Shown piece by piece: positions 8,427-16,787 of a stretch of 64,000 nt of DNA. Location: positions 5,766,001 through 5,830,000 of the forward strand of contig NZ_CP014504.1 in assembly GCF_001590605.1 (NCBI RefSeq), read 5' to 3'. The notes beneath the pieces are model-generated. The model saw nothing but the letters and a program-made list of their open reading frames with translations. It was not told the origin of the DNA and made no database searches. The DNA comes from Pedobacter cryoconitis (GTDB lineage: Bacteria; Bacteroidota; Bacteroidia; Sphingobacteriales; Sphingobacteriaceae). Each line of letters begins with the position of its first letter. Position 1 is the stretch's first letter. The translations under genes were made by a program, and so were the position numbers.

Positions 8427-8618
8427 ATGCAACCTCAACCCACTCAAAACTCTGAGGAGTTACTACAAAATCAGGATGAATACAGCTACGTCCCTTTTGA
8501 TGGTTTTGTAAACGTAAATGATATCGTTACCAGAAGAAGGCAGTTAAGAAGCACTGAATTCAATGCTCCCGAACAAACCTGGGAAATAAATATCGAGCAA
8601 CCTTCAGCATCATTGTAG
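8427..8618 (+). CDS. small hypothetical protein (63 aa)
   Basis: A 63-aa soluble protein rich in Gln, Asn and Glu (MQPQPTQNSEELLQNQDEYS at the start, then VPFDGFVNVNDIVTRRRQLR). It has no signal peptide or membrane segment, and no family is recognised. It starts with ATG and is preceded by an AT-rich promoter-like stretch after the terminator at 8293-8330, so it looks independently transcribed. Codon use is like that of its neighbours. Confidence 0.5.
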   Translation: MQPQPTQNSEELLQNQDEYSYVPFDGFVNVNDIVTRRRQLRSTEFNAPEQTWEINIEQPSASL

Positions 8619-8719
8619 CCTGACCGGTTTTAGGTAATCAATTCATCAATTCTTTGAGTAGATTAATTTTTTATCTGTATTCAGCGTATCTATTATATCG
8701 TTTGATATACCGCTGATGA

Positions 8720-8890
8720 AATGACAATACCGAGGTGAGGGGAAACTGGTCAGAAGCATCTGACTGGGTTTCCATAGTATGTTTACCGGCGTTAAAAGAA
8801 GCCGGAGTCCAATATCTGGCCTGGATCTATTCGCCAAGCAGCTTTAGCCAGTTTGCAGCTGCTATACGCTGGCGTGACTCTTTGTCCTGA
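8720..8890 (+). pseudogene. remnant resembling a SpoIIAA/STAS-like protein
   Basis: An open stretch without a start codon encodes 56 residues, including NWSEASDWVSIVCLPALKEA and GVQYLAWIYSPSSFSQFAAA, and ends at TGA 8888-8890. Two in-frame stops lie just upstream at 8714-8719. The pattern of a W-containing helix followed by AGVxYxAWxxSPSxFSQ resembles, from memory, the C-terminal half of small STAS/SpoIIAA-like proteins of Bacteroidota. I see no intact N-terminal half in this frame. This 364-nt gap (8619-8982) holds nothing else I can support. Confidence 0.35.
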
Positions 8891-8982
8891 GTATCAGTAA
8901 ATTCAGTTATTAGCATTTATTTGTGTAATACATAGGCAATTTCTTACATTGTATATAAATCAATTTATTAAATGAGGATCTT

Positions 8983-9561
8983 ATGAAAAAATTACTTTCG
9001 CTAGTGGCTATATTAAGTTTATGGGTAAGCTTAACAATGGCACAAACCGCTGCACCTGCAACAGTTAAGGTAAAAAAAGATGGTACGCCAGATAAGCGCT
9101 ATACACCCGCAAAATCAACAACAACTACAAAATTAAAGAAAGATGGTACGCCAGATAAGCGCTATACGACGACCACAACTACTAAAGTATCTCCCCCTGA
9201 TAAAACAGTACAAAAAGAAAAAGCAAGTAAAGTAACCAGGGTTACCACCACTACAAAACCAGTTCCGGCAGCACCAGCTTCATCTGGAAATGTCAGACTT
9301 AAAAAAGATGGTACACCAGATAAGCGCTATACAAATTCAGCTGCGCCCGCGGCTGCTCCTGTGCAAGAGACAAAAACCACGGTAACGAAATCAACCAGAG
9401 CTCCTAAAGTTACTGCTGCACCAGCTGCAAAAGATTATAAACCGACAGTTGACAGAAGTATTTCGGGACCAAATGGTGAAGAAATCCTTACTGGCCCTCG
9501 CGGTGGAAAATATTATATCAATAAAAATGGGAATAAAACCTACATAAAAAGAGAAGGATAA
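8983..9561 (+). CDS. secreted repeat protein with KKDGTPDKRY repeats and a PRGGKYYI tail
   Basis: A 192-aa secreted protein. Residues 1-20 are a signal peptide (cleaved after TMA). KKDGTPDKRYT occurs three times, at 31-41, 52-62 and 107-117, joined by Thr-, Ala- and Pro-rich linkers. The C-terminal 30 residues (EEILTGPRGGKYYINKNGNK and a few more) match a short domain found at the ends of many Bacteroidota secreted proteins and in the PBCV basic-adaptor group. It is very basic, with no cysteine. The role is unknown; the repeats may bind acidic polymers or act as a scaffold. It has an ATG start and its own upstream region. Confidence 0.7.
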   Translation: MKKLLSLVAILSLWVSLTMAQTAAPATVKVKKDGTPDKRYTPAKSTTTTKLKKDGTPDKRYTTTTTTKVSPPDKTVQKEKASKVTRVTTTTKPVPAAPASSGNVRLKKDGTPDKRYTNSAAPAAAPVQETKTTVTKSTRAPKVTAAPAAKDYKPTVDRSISGPNGEEILTGPRGGKYYINKNGNKTYIKREG

Positions 9562-9692
9562 GGTCAGACTTTAAGTTAAATAACTTGTAAATGGTCTTGC
9601 AAAAACATTTTTGCTAAAGGAGAATAAAACACCTTTATGTCTTTTTATTAATTATAGTTAGCTGAAATTTAAGTAATTAACATTTTTATTTA

Positions 9693-9722
9693 TTGTTTAA
9701 TTCTAAAGATATTTTATATTTG
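9693..9722 (+). promoter_or_regulatory. Bacteroidota-type promoter (TTG-N19-TATATTTG)
   Basis: TTG at 9693-9695, a 19-nt spacer, then TATATTTG at 9715-9722 fit the -33/-7 consensus TTG-N17-23-TAnnTTTG. Transcription would begin near 9728, upstream of the hairpin at 9766 and the VOC gene at 9834. Confidence 0.55.
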
Positions 9723-9727
9723 TATTG

Positions 9728-9803
9728 TCCTTATGACACCACCAGTTCATATGAATTGATGACACGGGGCCGGGTAGACTGAACAATGCCCGGCCTTTCT
9801 TAT
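9728..9803 (+). ncRNA. candidate small RNA or attenuated leader upstream of the VOC gene
   Basis: A short transcript of about 75 nt is predicted from the promoter at 9693-9722 to the terminator at 9766-9800. It contains a first hairpin around CAGTTCATATGAATTG (self-complementary with G-U pairs) and then the terminator. It has no sizeable reading frame. It could be a free-standing small RNA, or a leader that attenuates the VOC gene 31 nt beyond the hairpin. No known family is recognised. Confidence 0.3.
9766..9800 (+). terminator. intrinsic terminator or attenuator before the VOC gene
   Basis: GGCCGGG (9768-9774) pairs with CCCGGCC (9789-9795), followed by TTTCTTATTT. It sits between a good promoter and the next gene rather than directly after a gene. 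Confidence 0.6.
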
Positions 9804-9833
9804 TTCAACCCCCTTTTAACCTAACCACTCCAC

Positions 9834-10310
9834 ATGAAACCTCCTGTTTTTTTGCTTGCGCTTTGCTTATTTGCAGGCGCTGTAAGTCAATCATTTGCAC
9901 AAACATCTGCCACAAAAGAACCTGCAGTACTCAATCACATTGCCGTTTATGTGACGGATCTTACAAAAAGTACAGCATTTTATGAAAAACTATTGCACCT
10001 CCAGCAAATTCAGGAACCCTTTAAAGACGGTAAACATATATGGTTTACGTTGGGTGCGGCCGGACAAATGCATTTGATACTCGGTGCAAAACAAACCACT
10101 GTTCATGATAAAAATGAGCACTTGTGTTTTAGCGTAAGTTCAATCCCTGATTTTATCCAGTTGCTGGATCAGGAGAAAATTGACTATGCCAATTGGCCGG
10201 GGACAGCTAAAGAACCGACCATCAGGGTAGATGGCGTGAAGCAAATCTATTTCCAGGATCCTGACGGACACTGGCTTGAAGTAAACGATGAAGTGAAACA
10301 TAGAAAGTAA
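9834..10310 (+). CDS. exported VOC/glyoxalase-like protein
   Basis: A 158-aa vicinal-oxygen-chelate protein. Residues 1-22 form a signal peptide ending SFAQ, so it is likely periplasmic, which is unusual for the fold. The single VOC unit runs from LNHIAVYVTDLTKSTAFYEK (His near residue 35) to QIYFQDPDGHWLEVND (His and Glu near residues 146-149), and HLCFSV near residue 97 supplies another His. These are typical metal ligands. The reaction is unknown; relatives include lyases, dioxygenases and binding proteins. It is preceded by a promoter and hairpin, and followed by a 22-bp tandem duplication that begins in its last codons. Confidence 0.8.
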   Translation: MKPPVFLLALCLFAGAVSQSFAQTSATKEPAVLNHIAVYVTDLTKSTAFYEKLLHLQQIQEPFKDGKHIWFTLGAAGQMHLILGAKQTTVHDKNEHLCFSVSSIPDFIQLLDQEKIDYANWPGTAKEPTIRVDGVKQIYFQDPDGHWLEVNDEVKHRK

Positions 10311-10347
10311 AATGGCGTAAAGCATAAAGTAAAATGGTGTAAAGCAT
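10304..10347 (+). repeat. two tandem 22-bp repeats at the VOC stop codon
   Basis: Copies at 10304-10325 and 10326-10347 differ at one base (core AAAATGGCGTAAAGCAT versus AAAATGGTGTAAAGCAT). The TAA stop at 10308-10310 lies within the first copy. Confidence 0.75.
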
Positions 10348-10357
10348 AACAAATAAG

Positions 10358-11080
10358 ATGAAGACAGATTATTCCAAAAGCGCAACAACAGAAGAAATCA
10401 GGACAAGATTTGACCAGGATGTAGAAAGGTTTGCTAACCTGGATACCGGGCAGCTGACTACCATAGACGCACCATTAACAATGGAGCTGTGTACCGCAGC
10501 AGCACATTATATAAACCCTGCCGCAACGGAACTGCTTGACGTGGGCTGTGGCGCGGGTAATTATACTTTAAAGATGCTGAGTAAAACAGCCAATTTAAAT
10601 TGTACGCTCAATGATTTGAGCTTACCTATGCTGGAAAGGGCGAAAGAAAGAGTCACTGCTCAAACCACCGGGACAGTAACGACCATACAATCAGATATGC
10701 GTGAGCTTGAATTGCCAGCTGCACATTTTGATATTATCCTTGCTGCCGCAGTTTTACATCATCTTCGCGGGGATGCAGATTGGGAATTGGTTTTTAGCAA
10801 ATTATATCAGAGTTTGAAACCTGGCGGAAGTATTTGGATCTCCGATCTGATTGCACATGACTCGCCAGCGGTGACCCAACTATTTAAAGACCAGTACGGC
10901 ACTTATCTGGAAACACTGGGTGGGGAAGAATATCGTGAAAAAGTATTCGATTATATCGCCTATGAAGATACACCACGTTCGGTCAATTACCAGATAGATT
11001 TACTTCGGAAAGTGGGCTTCAAAAACATAGAAATACTGCATAAAAACTCATGTTTTGCCGCTTTTGGTGGTGTAAAATAG
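10358..11080 (+). CDS. class I SAM-dependent methyltransferase
   Basis: A 240-aa methyltransferase with the Rossmann motifs in order: LLDVGCGAGNYTLKML near residue 60 (SAM-binding glycine loop), NDLSLPMLERAKERV near residue 86, IQSDMREL near residue 110, FDIILAAAVLHHL near residue 125 and SLKPGGSIWISDL near residue 151. The substrate is not evident; the overall form resembles small-molecule methyltransferases. It lies between the VOC gene and nhaA, 36 nt before the latter. The start is ATG 10358, which follows the tandem 22-bp repeats. Confidence 0.85.
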   Translation: MKTDYSKSATTEEIRTRFDQDVERFANLDTGQLTTIDAPLTMELCTAAAHYINPAATELLDVGCGAGNYTLKMLSKTANLNCTLNDLSLPMLERAKERVTAQTTGTVTTIQSDMRELELPAAHFDIILAAAVLHHLRGDADWELVFSKLYQSLKPGGSIWISDLIAHDSPAVTQLFKDQYGTYLETLGGEEYREKVFDYIAYEDTPRSVNYQIDLLRKVGFKNIEILHKNSCFAAFGGVK

Positions 11081-11116
11081 GATTATTAATCTTATTTTTG
11101 AGTTTATCAGACAACT

Positions 11117-12433
11117 ATGGAATTAATACCTAAATCACCCTTTGAAAAAATTATTGCCCCGGTAAGCAGATTCATTCACCTTGAATATACTGGCGGAATA
11201 GTCCTGTTTTTAAGTGTGATCGTTGCCATTATATGGGCCAATTCACCGTTTCATGAAGCGTATCATCACTTGTGGGATATTAAATTCTCTATTGGCTTTG
11301 ATGACTATGTGTTGAACAAGCCACTTCATATCTGGATTAACGATGGGCTGATGGCCTTGTTCTTCTTTGTGATTGGATTAGAGTTGAAAAGGGAGTTCAT
11401 GGAAGGCGAATTGTCTACTTTAAAGAAGGCTTCTTTACCGATGATGGCAGCTTTGGGCGGAATGCTGGTCCCTGCAGCAATTTTCTTTATGCTCAACAAA
11501 GGACTGGCTTCTGAACATGGCTGGGGTATTCCAATGGCTACAGATATTGCTTTTGCACTGGCGCTGCTTTCTATGGCTGGAAAACATATTCCAGGTTCAG
11601 TGAAAGTATTTCTATCTGCGCTGGCAGTGGCAGACGATCTGGGCGCTGTTTTAGTAATTGCATTTTTTTATACCAGCGATTTAAATTTCGTTCCGCTGGG
11701 TATAGCAGCAGTCTTTCTGCTGGTCTTGATAGCGGGTAATAAATTAGGAATCAGAAGTACGGCCTTTTATCTCTTAATAGGAATCGCAGTTTGGATAGGA
11801 TTTTTACTTTCAGGAGTCCACGCCACAATAGCGGGCGTATTGGTTGCATTTACTATTCCTGCGGTCACTAAGATTAATGAAAATAGCTTCTCAGAAAACC
11901 TGAGAAAGTTATCAAATGATTTTGAAAAGGAGATCCCGAATAGTGGTTTGCTGACCACTTCAGAACAACATAGAACCATTGAACAAGTGAAAAGCCTGAC
12001 ACTGGCAGCAGAAACTCCTTTGCAGAAAATAGAGTACGCCTTGCATCCATGGGTAGCTTTCATCATTATGCCGCTTTTCGCGCTCGCTAATGCAGGTATA
12101 ATTATAGGGGCAGACTTCTTCTCTGCTTTGATGAATCCGGTGAGTATCGGGGTGATATCGGGCTTGATCATAGGTAAGTTTGTGGGGGTACTTTTGTTCA
12201 CCTGGTTAATGGTGAAAACAGGACTGGCACAATTACCGGATCAGGCGAACTGGAAACATATTACAGGCGTTGCATTACTGGCCGGGGTAGGTTTTACAAT
12301 GTCACTGTTTATCAGTAACCTGGCATTCGAACAACCAGAATTCATTGAACAGGCTAAATACGGTATCCTAATTGCCTCGCTCATTGCGGGTATATCAGGG
12401 ATAACGCTGTTGAAAAGTTTTAAAAAAGCTTAA
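11117..12433 (+). CDS. nhaA: Na+/H+ antiporter NhaA
   Basis: A 438-aa inner-membrane antiporter that exchanges sodium for protons and helps pH and salt homeostasis. Typical NhaA features are IWANSPFHEAYHHLWD after helix 1, FFFVIGLELKREFMEGELS, GIPMATDIAFALALL, the paired aspartates in ALAVADDLGAVLVIAFFY, LLSGVHATIAGVLVAFTIPA and a final GVGFTMSLFISNLAF. About twelve membrane segments are visible and the length is normal. A long hydrophilic loop around residues 255-300 is common in Bacteroidota members. The start is ATG 11117. Confidence 0.95.
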   Translation: MELIPKSPFEKIIAPVSRFIHLEYTGGIVLFLSVIVAIIWANSPFHEAYHHLWDIKFSIGFDDYVLNKPLHIWINDGLMALFFFVIGLELKREFMEGELSTLKKASLPMMAALGGMLVPAAIFFMLNKGLASEHGWGIPMATDIAFALALLSMAGKHIPGSVKVFLSALAVADDLGAVLVIAFFYTSDLNFVPLGIAAVFLLVLIAGNKLGIRSTAFYLLIGIAVWIGFLLSGVHATIAGVLVAFTIPAVTKINENSFSENLRKLSNDFEKEIPNSGLLTTSEQHRTIEQVKSLTLAAETPLQKIEYALHPWVAFIIMPLFALANAGIIIGADFFSALMNPVSIGVISGLIIGKFVGVLLFTWLMVKTGLAQLPDQANWKHITGVALLAGVGFTMSLFISNLAFEQPEFIEQAKYGILIASLIAGISGITLLKSFKKA

Positions 12434-12536
12434 GCAATCCATCACTTCTGTCAGCTCACCATAATTTTACCTGCTAAATATGCAGAATTGAAACAAGCTG
12501 ATCACTATTTTGTTTTATCACTAAAACCTGGAAATT

Positions 12537-12761
12537 ATGATTATTACAGAAAATAATACACCCTACAATAACGAAGAAGAGGAAGATGACCAATTAAGTC
12601 AGCAAGACGTGCAATCTGATGGAATAGATGCTATTCCTCCCTCAGAAACAGATACCCTGGCTACCGAAATTGAAAATTTAAAACAAGCAGATAAATCTTC
12701 AGAAGCTGCTTATACTTTAGATGCGGATCGGGGAATCGCTCCGAAAAAAGAAGAAGAATAA
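12537..12761 (+). CDS. small acidic hypothetical protein (74 aa)
   Basis: A 74-aa strongly acidic, probably disordered protein (YNNEEEEDDQLSQQDVQSDG near the N-terminus, APKKEEE at the end). It has no signal peptide, membrane segment or recognised family. It is followed by a good terminator at 12784-12813 and starts with ATG, which supports a real gene. Similar small acidic proteins occur in many Bacteroidota genomes without known function. Confidence 0.55.
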   Translation: MIITENNTPYNNEEEEDDQLSQQDVQSDGIDAIPPSETDTLATEIENLKQADKSSEAAYTLDADRGIAPKKEEE

Positions 12762-12783
12762 GGTTTCTTACCCTCATAAAATC

Positions 12784-12813
12784 AGGCTGTCTCCAATGAG
12801 GCAGCCTTTTATT
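12784..12813 (+). terminator. intrinsic terminator after the 74-aa acidic protein
   Basis: GGCTGTCTC pairs with GAGGCAGCC around a CAAT loop, followed by TTTTATT. Confidence 0.8.
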
Positions 12814-12868
12814 GTTAAGAATATTTATATATTTCCTGCAGATTCAAATCTCAGAAACAACAAATTTC

Positions 12869-13696
12869 ATGTATAACAAATATAAAGTGCTGGCATTCGG
12901 GCTGGCTATTACCCTTGCTTCCTGTCAAAATAATAACAAAGAAACAAAAGCAGTTGCTACCGCTGCAGATGCTACCTCAACCCAGGTTCCCAAAAATCTG
13001 ACTTATAAAGTTGCTGGTACATTACCACATGATACTGCTGCTTATACTGAAGGATTTGAACTTCATGGCGGGAAAATTTACGAGGGGACCGGAACCTATG
13101 AGAATTCATATGTTGCTGTTTCAGATACCAGCTCTGGTCAGTTGGAGAAAAAGTTTCCACTGAAAGACAAAAGCATTTATGGGGAAGGGATTTCTATATT
13201 GGGCAATCAGCTTTTTCAGCTCACTTATCAAAATCATATCGCTTATGTCTATGACCTGAAAGATCTGACCAAACCAACAGGGACTTTCAAGTGGCCTCAG
13301 GAAGGTTGGGGAATGACTAATGATGGTAAAAACCTTTACGTGAGCGTAGGAAGCTCTATTATCTATAAACTTGACCCAAAAAGCTTTGCTGTTGTCGGGC
13401 AAATACAAGTCACTGATAACTTAGGAACAGTAGATCAGCTGAATGAACTGGAATATGTAGATGGATTTCTTTACATCAATCAATGGCAAACTACAAAAAT
13501 ATTAAAGGTAGATGTGTCCAGCGGAAAGGTGGTTGGAACTATTGATTGCTTCGGGCTGTTGTCAAATTATGCGCCTGATTATACGCCTAAATCTGAAGAC
13601 AGTGTACTGAATGGCATTGCCTGGGACAAAACACATCAATTATTGTATGTAACAGGTAAAAACTGGCCGCTGATTTTCAAGCTGAGGTTAGACTAA
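12869..13696 (+). CDS. glutaminyl-peptide cyclotransferase, lipoprotein
   Basis: A 275-aa protein of the bacterial/plant glutaminyl cyclase beta-propeller family (COG3823), which forms N-terminal pyroglutamate. I chose ATG 12869 because it begins a lipoprotein signal, MYNKYKVLAFGLAITLASC, with the lipobox Cys at 19; the in-frame upstream TTG start would spoil it. Blade motifs are YTEGFELHGGKIYEGTGTYE near residue 58, EGWGMTNDGKNLYVS near residue 144, LNELEYVDGFLYINQW near residue 190 and LNGIAWDKTHQLLYVTGK near residue 248. It is likely anchored in the periplasm. It has its own terminator at 13749-13778. Confidence 0.88.
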   Translation: MYNKYKVLAFGLAITLASCQNNNKETKAVATAADATSTQVPKNLTYKVAGTLPHDTAAYTEGFELHGGKIYEGTGTYENSYVAVSDTSSGQLEKKFPLKDKSIYGEGISILGNQLFQLTYQNHIAYVYDLKDLTKPTGTFKWPQEGWGMTNDGKNLYVSVGSSIIYKLDPKSFAVVGQIQVTDNLGTVDQLNELEYVDGFLYINQWQTTKILKVDVSSGKVVGTIDCFGLLSNYAPDYTPKSEDSVLNGIAWDKTHQLLYVTGKNWPLIFKLRLD

Positions 13697-13748
13697 CAAT
13701 CAGCAATACCTTAATTCAAACAACGGTAGACCTGGCGATGCGCGGAAG

Positions 13749-13778
13749 AGCCATCAGTTTTTATGCGATGGCTTTTTT
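13749..13778 (+). terminator. intrinsic terminator after the glutaminyl cyclase
   Basis: AGCCATC (13749-13755) pairs with GATGGCT (13767-13773), followed by TTTTTC. Confidence 0.7.
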
Positions 13779-13823
13779 CGGAATCCGGCCGTTTTTTATG
13801 GATTGATGAAGCTAAAAAAATAA

Positions 13824-13859
13824 AAGCCGGGCAGGAGGTTTTATCCTCCCGCCCGGCTT
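13824..13859. terminator. strong bidirectional terminator at the end of the leftward ABC operon
   Basis: AAGCCGGGC-A-GGAGG (13824-13838) pairs with CCTCC-C-GCCCGGCTT (13845-13859), with T-runs on both strands. It ends the leftward ABC/TonB operon. Confidence 0.85.
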
Positions 13860-13864
13860 CCTTT

Positions 13865-14560
13865 TTATATCGTTTCCAGGTATAACTTTTGCAAATCATT
13901 CGCAGAAATATCCTTTGCATTCAACGTGTGAATGAGCGATCCCTGGCGCATAATTCCAATCCTTGTCCCTACATTTACCGCATTAAAAATATCATGGGTG
14001 GCCATAAACACAGTTCTTCCATCCTTGGAAAGCTGTTTGACAATTTCACTGAATTCATGGGTTGCTTTTGGATCAAGCCCGCTGGTTGGCTCATCCATTA
14101 AGATCACTTCTGCATTTTTAGCAACAGCAATGGCGATCCCTACTTTCTGGCGCATCCCCTTACTGTAATTTCCAACCCGTTTATGGAAAGCTTCCGGCTG
14201 TAAACCTGCTTGTAATAAATACTTTTCCAGTTCTTCTTTTTTATAGTTGAATCCGGCTATCCGGCTAAAAAAATCAAGATTCTCTAAACTGGTCAGGTTT
14301 GCATACAGCATGACAATCTCCGGGATATAGGCCAGAAATTTTTTAGTCTCAGGCTGGTCTGGGCTCACCAAAACCCCATTAACCAGTGCCTTTCCGGATG
14401 AAGCTCCTGTAAAACCTAAGAATAAATTAATCGTTGTGGTTTTACCTGCACCGTTCTGGCCTAATAAACAAAACACTTCTCCAGGTTCAACGTTCAGATT
14501 TAAGCCATTAAGTGCTACCTGATCCCCATATTTTTTAGTCAGTTCTATTGCTTGTAACAT
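13865..14560 (-). CDS. ABC transporter ATP-binding protein
   Basis: A 231-aa ATPase of the ABC-2/multidrug type. Walker A is GQNGAGKTTTINLFLGF near residue 33, the signature is NYSKGMRQKVGIAIAVAK near residue 130, Walker B is EVILMDEPTSGLDP near residue 150 and the H-loop is VFMATHD near residue 182. It is last in a leftward four-gene operon behind two permeases and a TonB-dependent receptor, and probably powers those permeases. The operon lies head to head with the lanthipeptide genes, so it may serve immunity (LanFEG-like) or uptake. That role is inferred. Confidence 0.9.
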   Translation of the reverse strand: MLQAIELTKKYGDQVALNGLNLNVEPGEVFCLLGQNGAGKTTTINLFLGFTGASSGKALVNGVLVSPDQPETKKFLAYIPEIVMLYANLTSLENLDFFSRIAGFNYKKEELEKYLLQAGLQPEAFHKRVGNYSKGMRQKVGIAIAVAKNAEVILMDEPTSGLDPKATHEFSEIVKQLSKDGRTVFMATHDIFNAVNVGTRIGIMRQGSLIHTLNAKDISANDLQKLYLETI

Positions 14561-14572
14561 GCTGTTTATAAT

Positions 14573-16759
14573 TTAAAACTTGATTCCTATAGAAACTTTT
14601 ACATTAAACGGATCACCATCGATATAGTAGAAATTACGGCCGTCATAAGGATAACCCGTAATCAAATCACCAGATGACATGTAACGTTTACCAGTCAGGT
14701 TATCTGCGATTAAGCGAAAGAAATATTTATCCTGCACATAACTCAGTCCTGCATCATATTTAGTAAAATCAGGGATATACTGATTTTTCTCTGAAGTACT
14801 GCGTTTGATCATCGTGGTCTGCCCTAAACTCAGGTTCAGACTTGCTTTGTTTCTCAATGGAAAACTGTACTGTACCCAGGTATTAAAGATCTGCTGCGGG
14901 GTTTGCGGAAGTTCTTTGCCCAGTAATTCCGGATCCTCATCTTTAGTGATGGTTGATTTCACATAGGTGTAGTTCGTGGAAATAGAAAGCTGATCAGTGA
15001 TGTTTCCAATCACATCAACCTCAATTCCGTTACTTGTGACCTGGCCTGCAGGTTTTACAAACCCGGCATTGATCAGATCTGTTACCGGAACGTTTGATTT
15101 TAAAGTATGAAACCCATTTAAAGTTGTGTATAAGCGGGAGTTGAACCAGTTTCTTTTAATGCCCAGTTCCATATCCTTACCTTTTTGAGGGTCGATGGCT
15201 TCTGTTCCGGTTATTTCTTTTGTTGTGGGATCAACAATCGCACGCTGATAGCTTTGAGGGACAAAAGACTGGTCATACAAGAAGAAGATTGACGTAGCTG
15301 GATTAACCAGGTAAGTTAACGCAGCACGTGGGGAAAGTGCTTTTTGATCATAATTATTGGTTTTAACGACACCTCTGGCATTCGTTGTTTCTTTGTCGTT
15401 CTTATACCAGGTATATCTTGCACCAAGCGTTAATAGAAGCTTTTTCTGCAATTGAATATTGTCATAAATAAAAGCTGATTTTATAAAAGTATTGTTGTTT
15501 GTCCTGTTAATCCTGGTAATCTGATTGACTGTCTCTGCTCTTGCCGTATTTATTGTCCCGGATTTGTTGTAGTCTGATTCTATCTTTCCGTTATTCAGGG
15601 ATAAAGAATCCCTGCTGTTGGTATAATCAGCCCCAATTAACAATTGATGTTGAATACCTCCGGTTTTAAGCTGACCGTTTGCAAATAGTTGAGTAGAGAA
15701 GGTTTTGCCTGCACCCATCGATAAGCTGGCTCTGCGTTTCGTATTTCCATTGGCATCAAAATTCACCATACTCCCTTTGGAAGTCATATTCCAGTTTTTA
15801 TAAGGTGATGATAAATAAGAAGATTGTGAAGTAACCTGCCAGTTATCATTGAATTTATGGACCGCATAGATTCTTGCAGTCTCATTTTGTGTATAACTTG
15901 TGGGTAAACTACGCTCTGAGCTATAGTTGGTGCTGATCGGGCCTTTTAAAATGTCTTGTTCGCTGCGGACTTTGACAATTGCAGAACCATTTTGAACTTC
16001 GCCTCTGATAAAATCATACTCTGCCAGCACATAAGTATTTGGACTGAAATTATACTGTATAACCGGGGCGACCACATATTTATTGGTTTTGAGATCATTC
16101 AGGTAAGAATCTTTATGCTGATAAGCCGTATTAAAGCGGTAAGAGAATCCTTTTTTCTGAACCTCAGAACCAATATCTGCGGCTATACGGTACAGGTTGA
16201 AACTTCCTGCTGTTTGTACGATATTTAACATTTTATGCCCCGGAGTTTTGGTCAGGATATTAATGGACCCGCCCGGTTCACCCACAGAATTCAGGAAGCC
16301 GGCAGGGCCCTTAACAAATTCTACATTCTCTATCAGCGCATCATCGTCAATAGAAGCGCCATAACTAAAACGGCGTGACATTCCATTCAGTGTAGTATAC
16401 GCTGCGAAACCGCGGATTTGTGCGACAGCAGAATTATCAAATGGGGTACTGTTGTAGCCGAAATAAACACCGCTGGCATTACGCGCCGCATCTTTGAGTT
16501 CCAGTGCACCTTGTTGTTGCAATAAACCTGTCGATATGCTGATGATGTTCTGAGGGATCTGAATTAACGGCTGTTGAAGCTTTAAGCTATTGGAAAGCGT
16601 ATCGGTTTTAATCCTGACCTTTTTTTTACTGGTTACGTTAATCTGTTCGAGTTTATTGAGCTGACCCGTGGTATCGGTTAACTTTTTTGGTTGTTGAGCA
16701 TATAGCAAGTTTGGCAGAACGCTCAAACTAAAGATAAATAAGTAAAAGATTTTTTTCAT
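14573..16759 (-). CDS. TonB-dependent siderophore-type outer membrane receptor
   Basis: A 728-aa receptor. Signal peptide MKKIFYLFIFSLSVLPNLLYAQ (I chose ATG 16759; the upstream ATG only adds MPHQ). A plug domain follows at about 50-190, with QQPLIQIPQNIISISTGLL, VAQIRGF, FVKGPAGFLNSVGEPGGSIN and ILTKTPG, then a 22-strand barrel to the terminal GIKF-type strand. It lacks both the STN signalling domain and the carboxypeptidase-like domain. The plug resembles FhuA-type siderophore receptors. It is placed between ABC permease and ATPase genes, divergent from the lanthipeptide operon, so it could import a chelate or recognise the peptide product. Confidence 0.88.
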   Translation of the reverse strand: MKKIFYLFIFSLSVLPNLLYAQQPKKLTDTTGQLNKLEQINVTSKKKVRIKTDTLSNSLKLQQPLIQIPQNIISISTGLLQQQGALELKDAARNASGVYFGYNSTPFDNSAVAQIRGFAAYTTLNGMSRRFSYGASIDDDALIENVEFVKGPAGFLNSVGEPGGSINILTKTPGHKMLNIVQTAGSFNLYRIAADIGSEVQKKGFSYRFNTAYQHKDSYLNDLKTNKYVVAPVIQYNFSPNTYVLAEYDFIRGEVQNGSAIVKVRSEQDILKGPISTNYSSERSLPTSYTQNETARIYAVHKFNDNWQVTSQSSYLSSPYKNWNMTSKGSMVNFDANGNTKRRASLSMGAGKTFSTQLFANGQLKTGGIQHQLLIGADYTNSRDSLSLNNGKIESDYNKSGTINTARAETVNQITRINRTNNNTFIKSAFIYDNIQLQKKLLLTLGARYTWYKNDKETTNARGVVKTNNYDQKALSPRAALTYLVNPATSIFFLYDQSFVPQSYQRAIVDPTTKEITGTEAIDPQKGKDMELGIKRNWFNSRLYTTLNGFHTLKSNVPVTDLINAGFVKPAGQVTSNGIEVDVIGNITDQLSISTNYTYVKSTITKDEDPELLGKELPQTPQQIFNTWVQYSFPLRNKASLNLSLGQTTMIKRSTSEKNQYIPDFTKYDAGLSYVQDKYFFRLIADNLTGKRYMSSGDLITGYPYDGRNFYYIDGDPFNVKVSIGIKF

Positions 16760-16787
16760 TTGGTGTGGCAATTAGTGGAGTTGTTAA

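Noticed and set aside
8646..8837. A 63-aa minus-strand frame (MANRSRPDIGLRLLLTPVNI)
   Set aside because: It overlaps the better-supported plus-strand remnant and has no family-like features.
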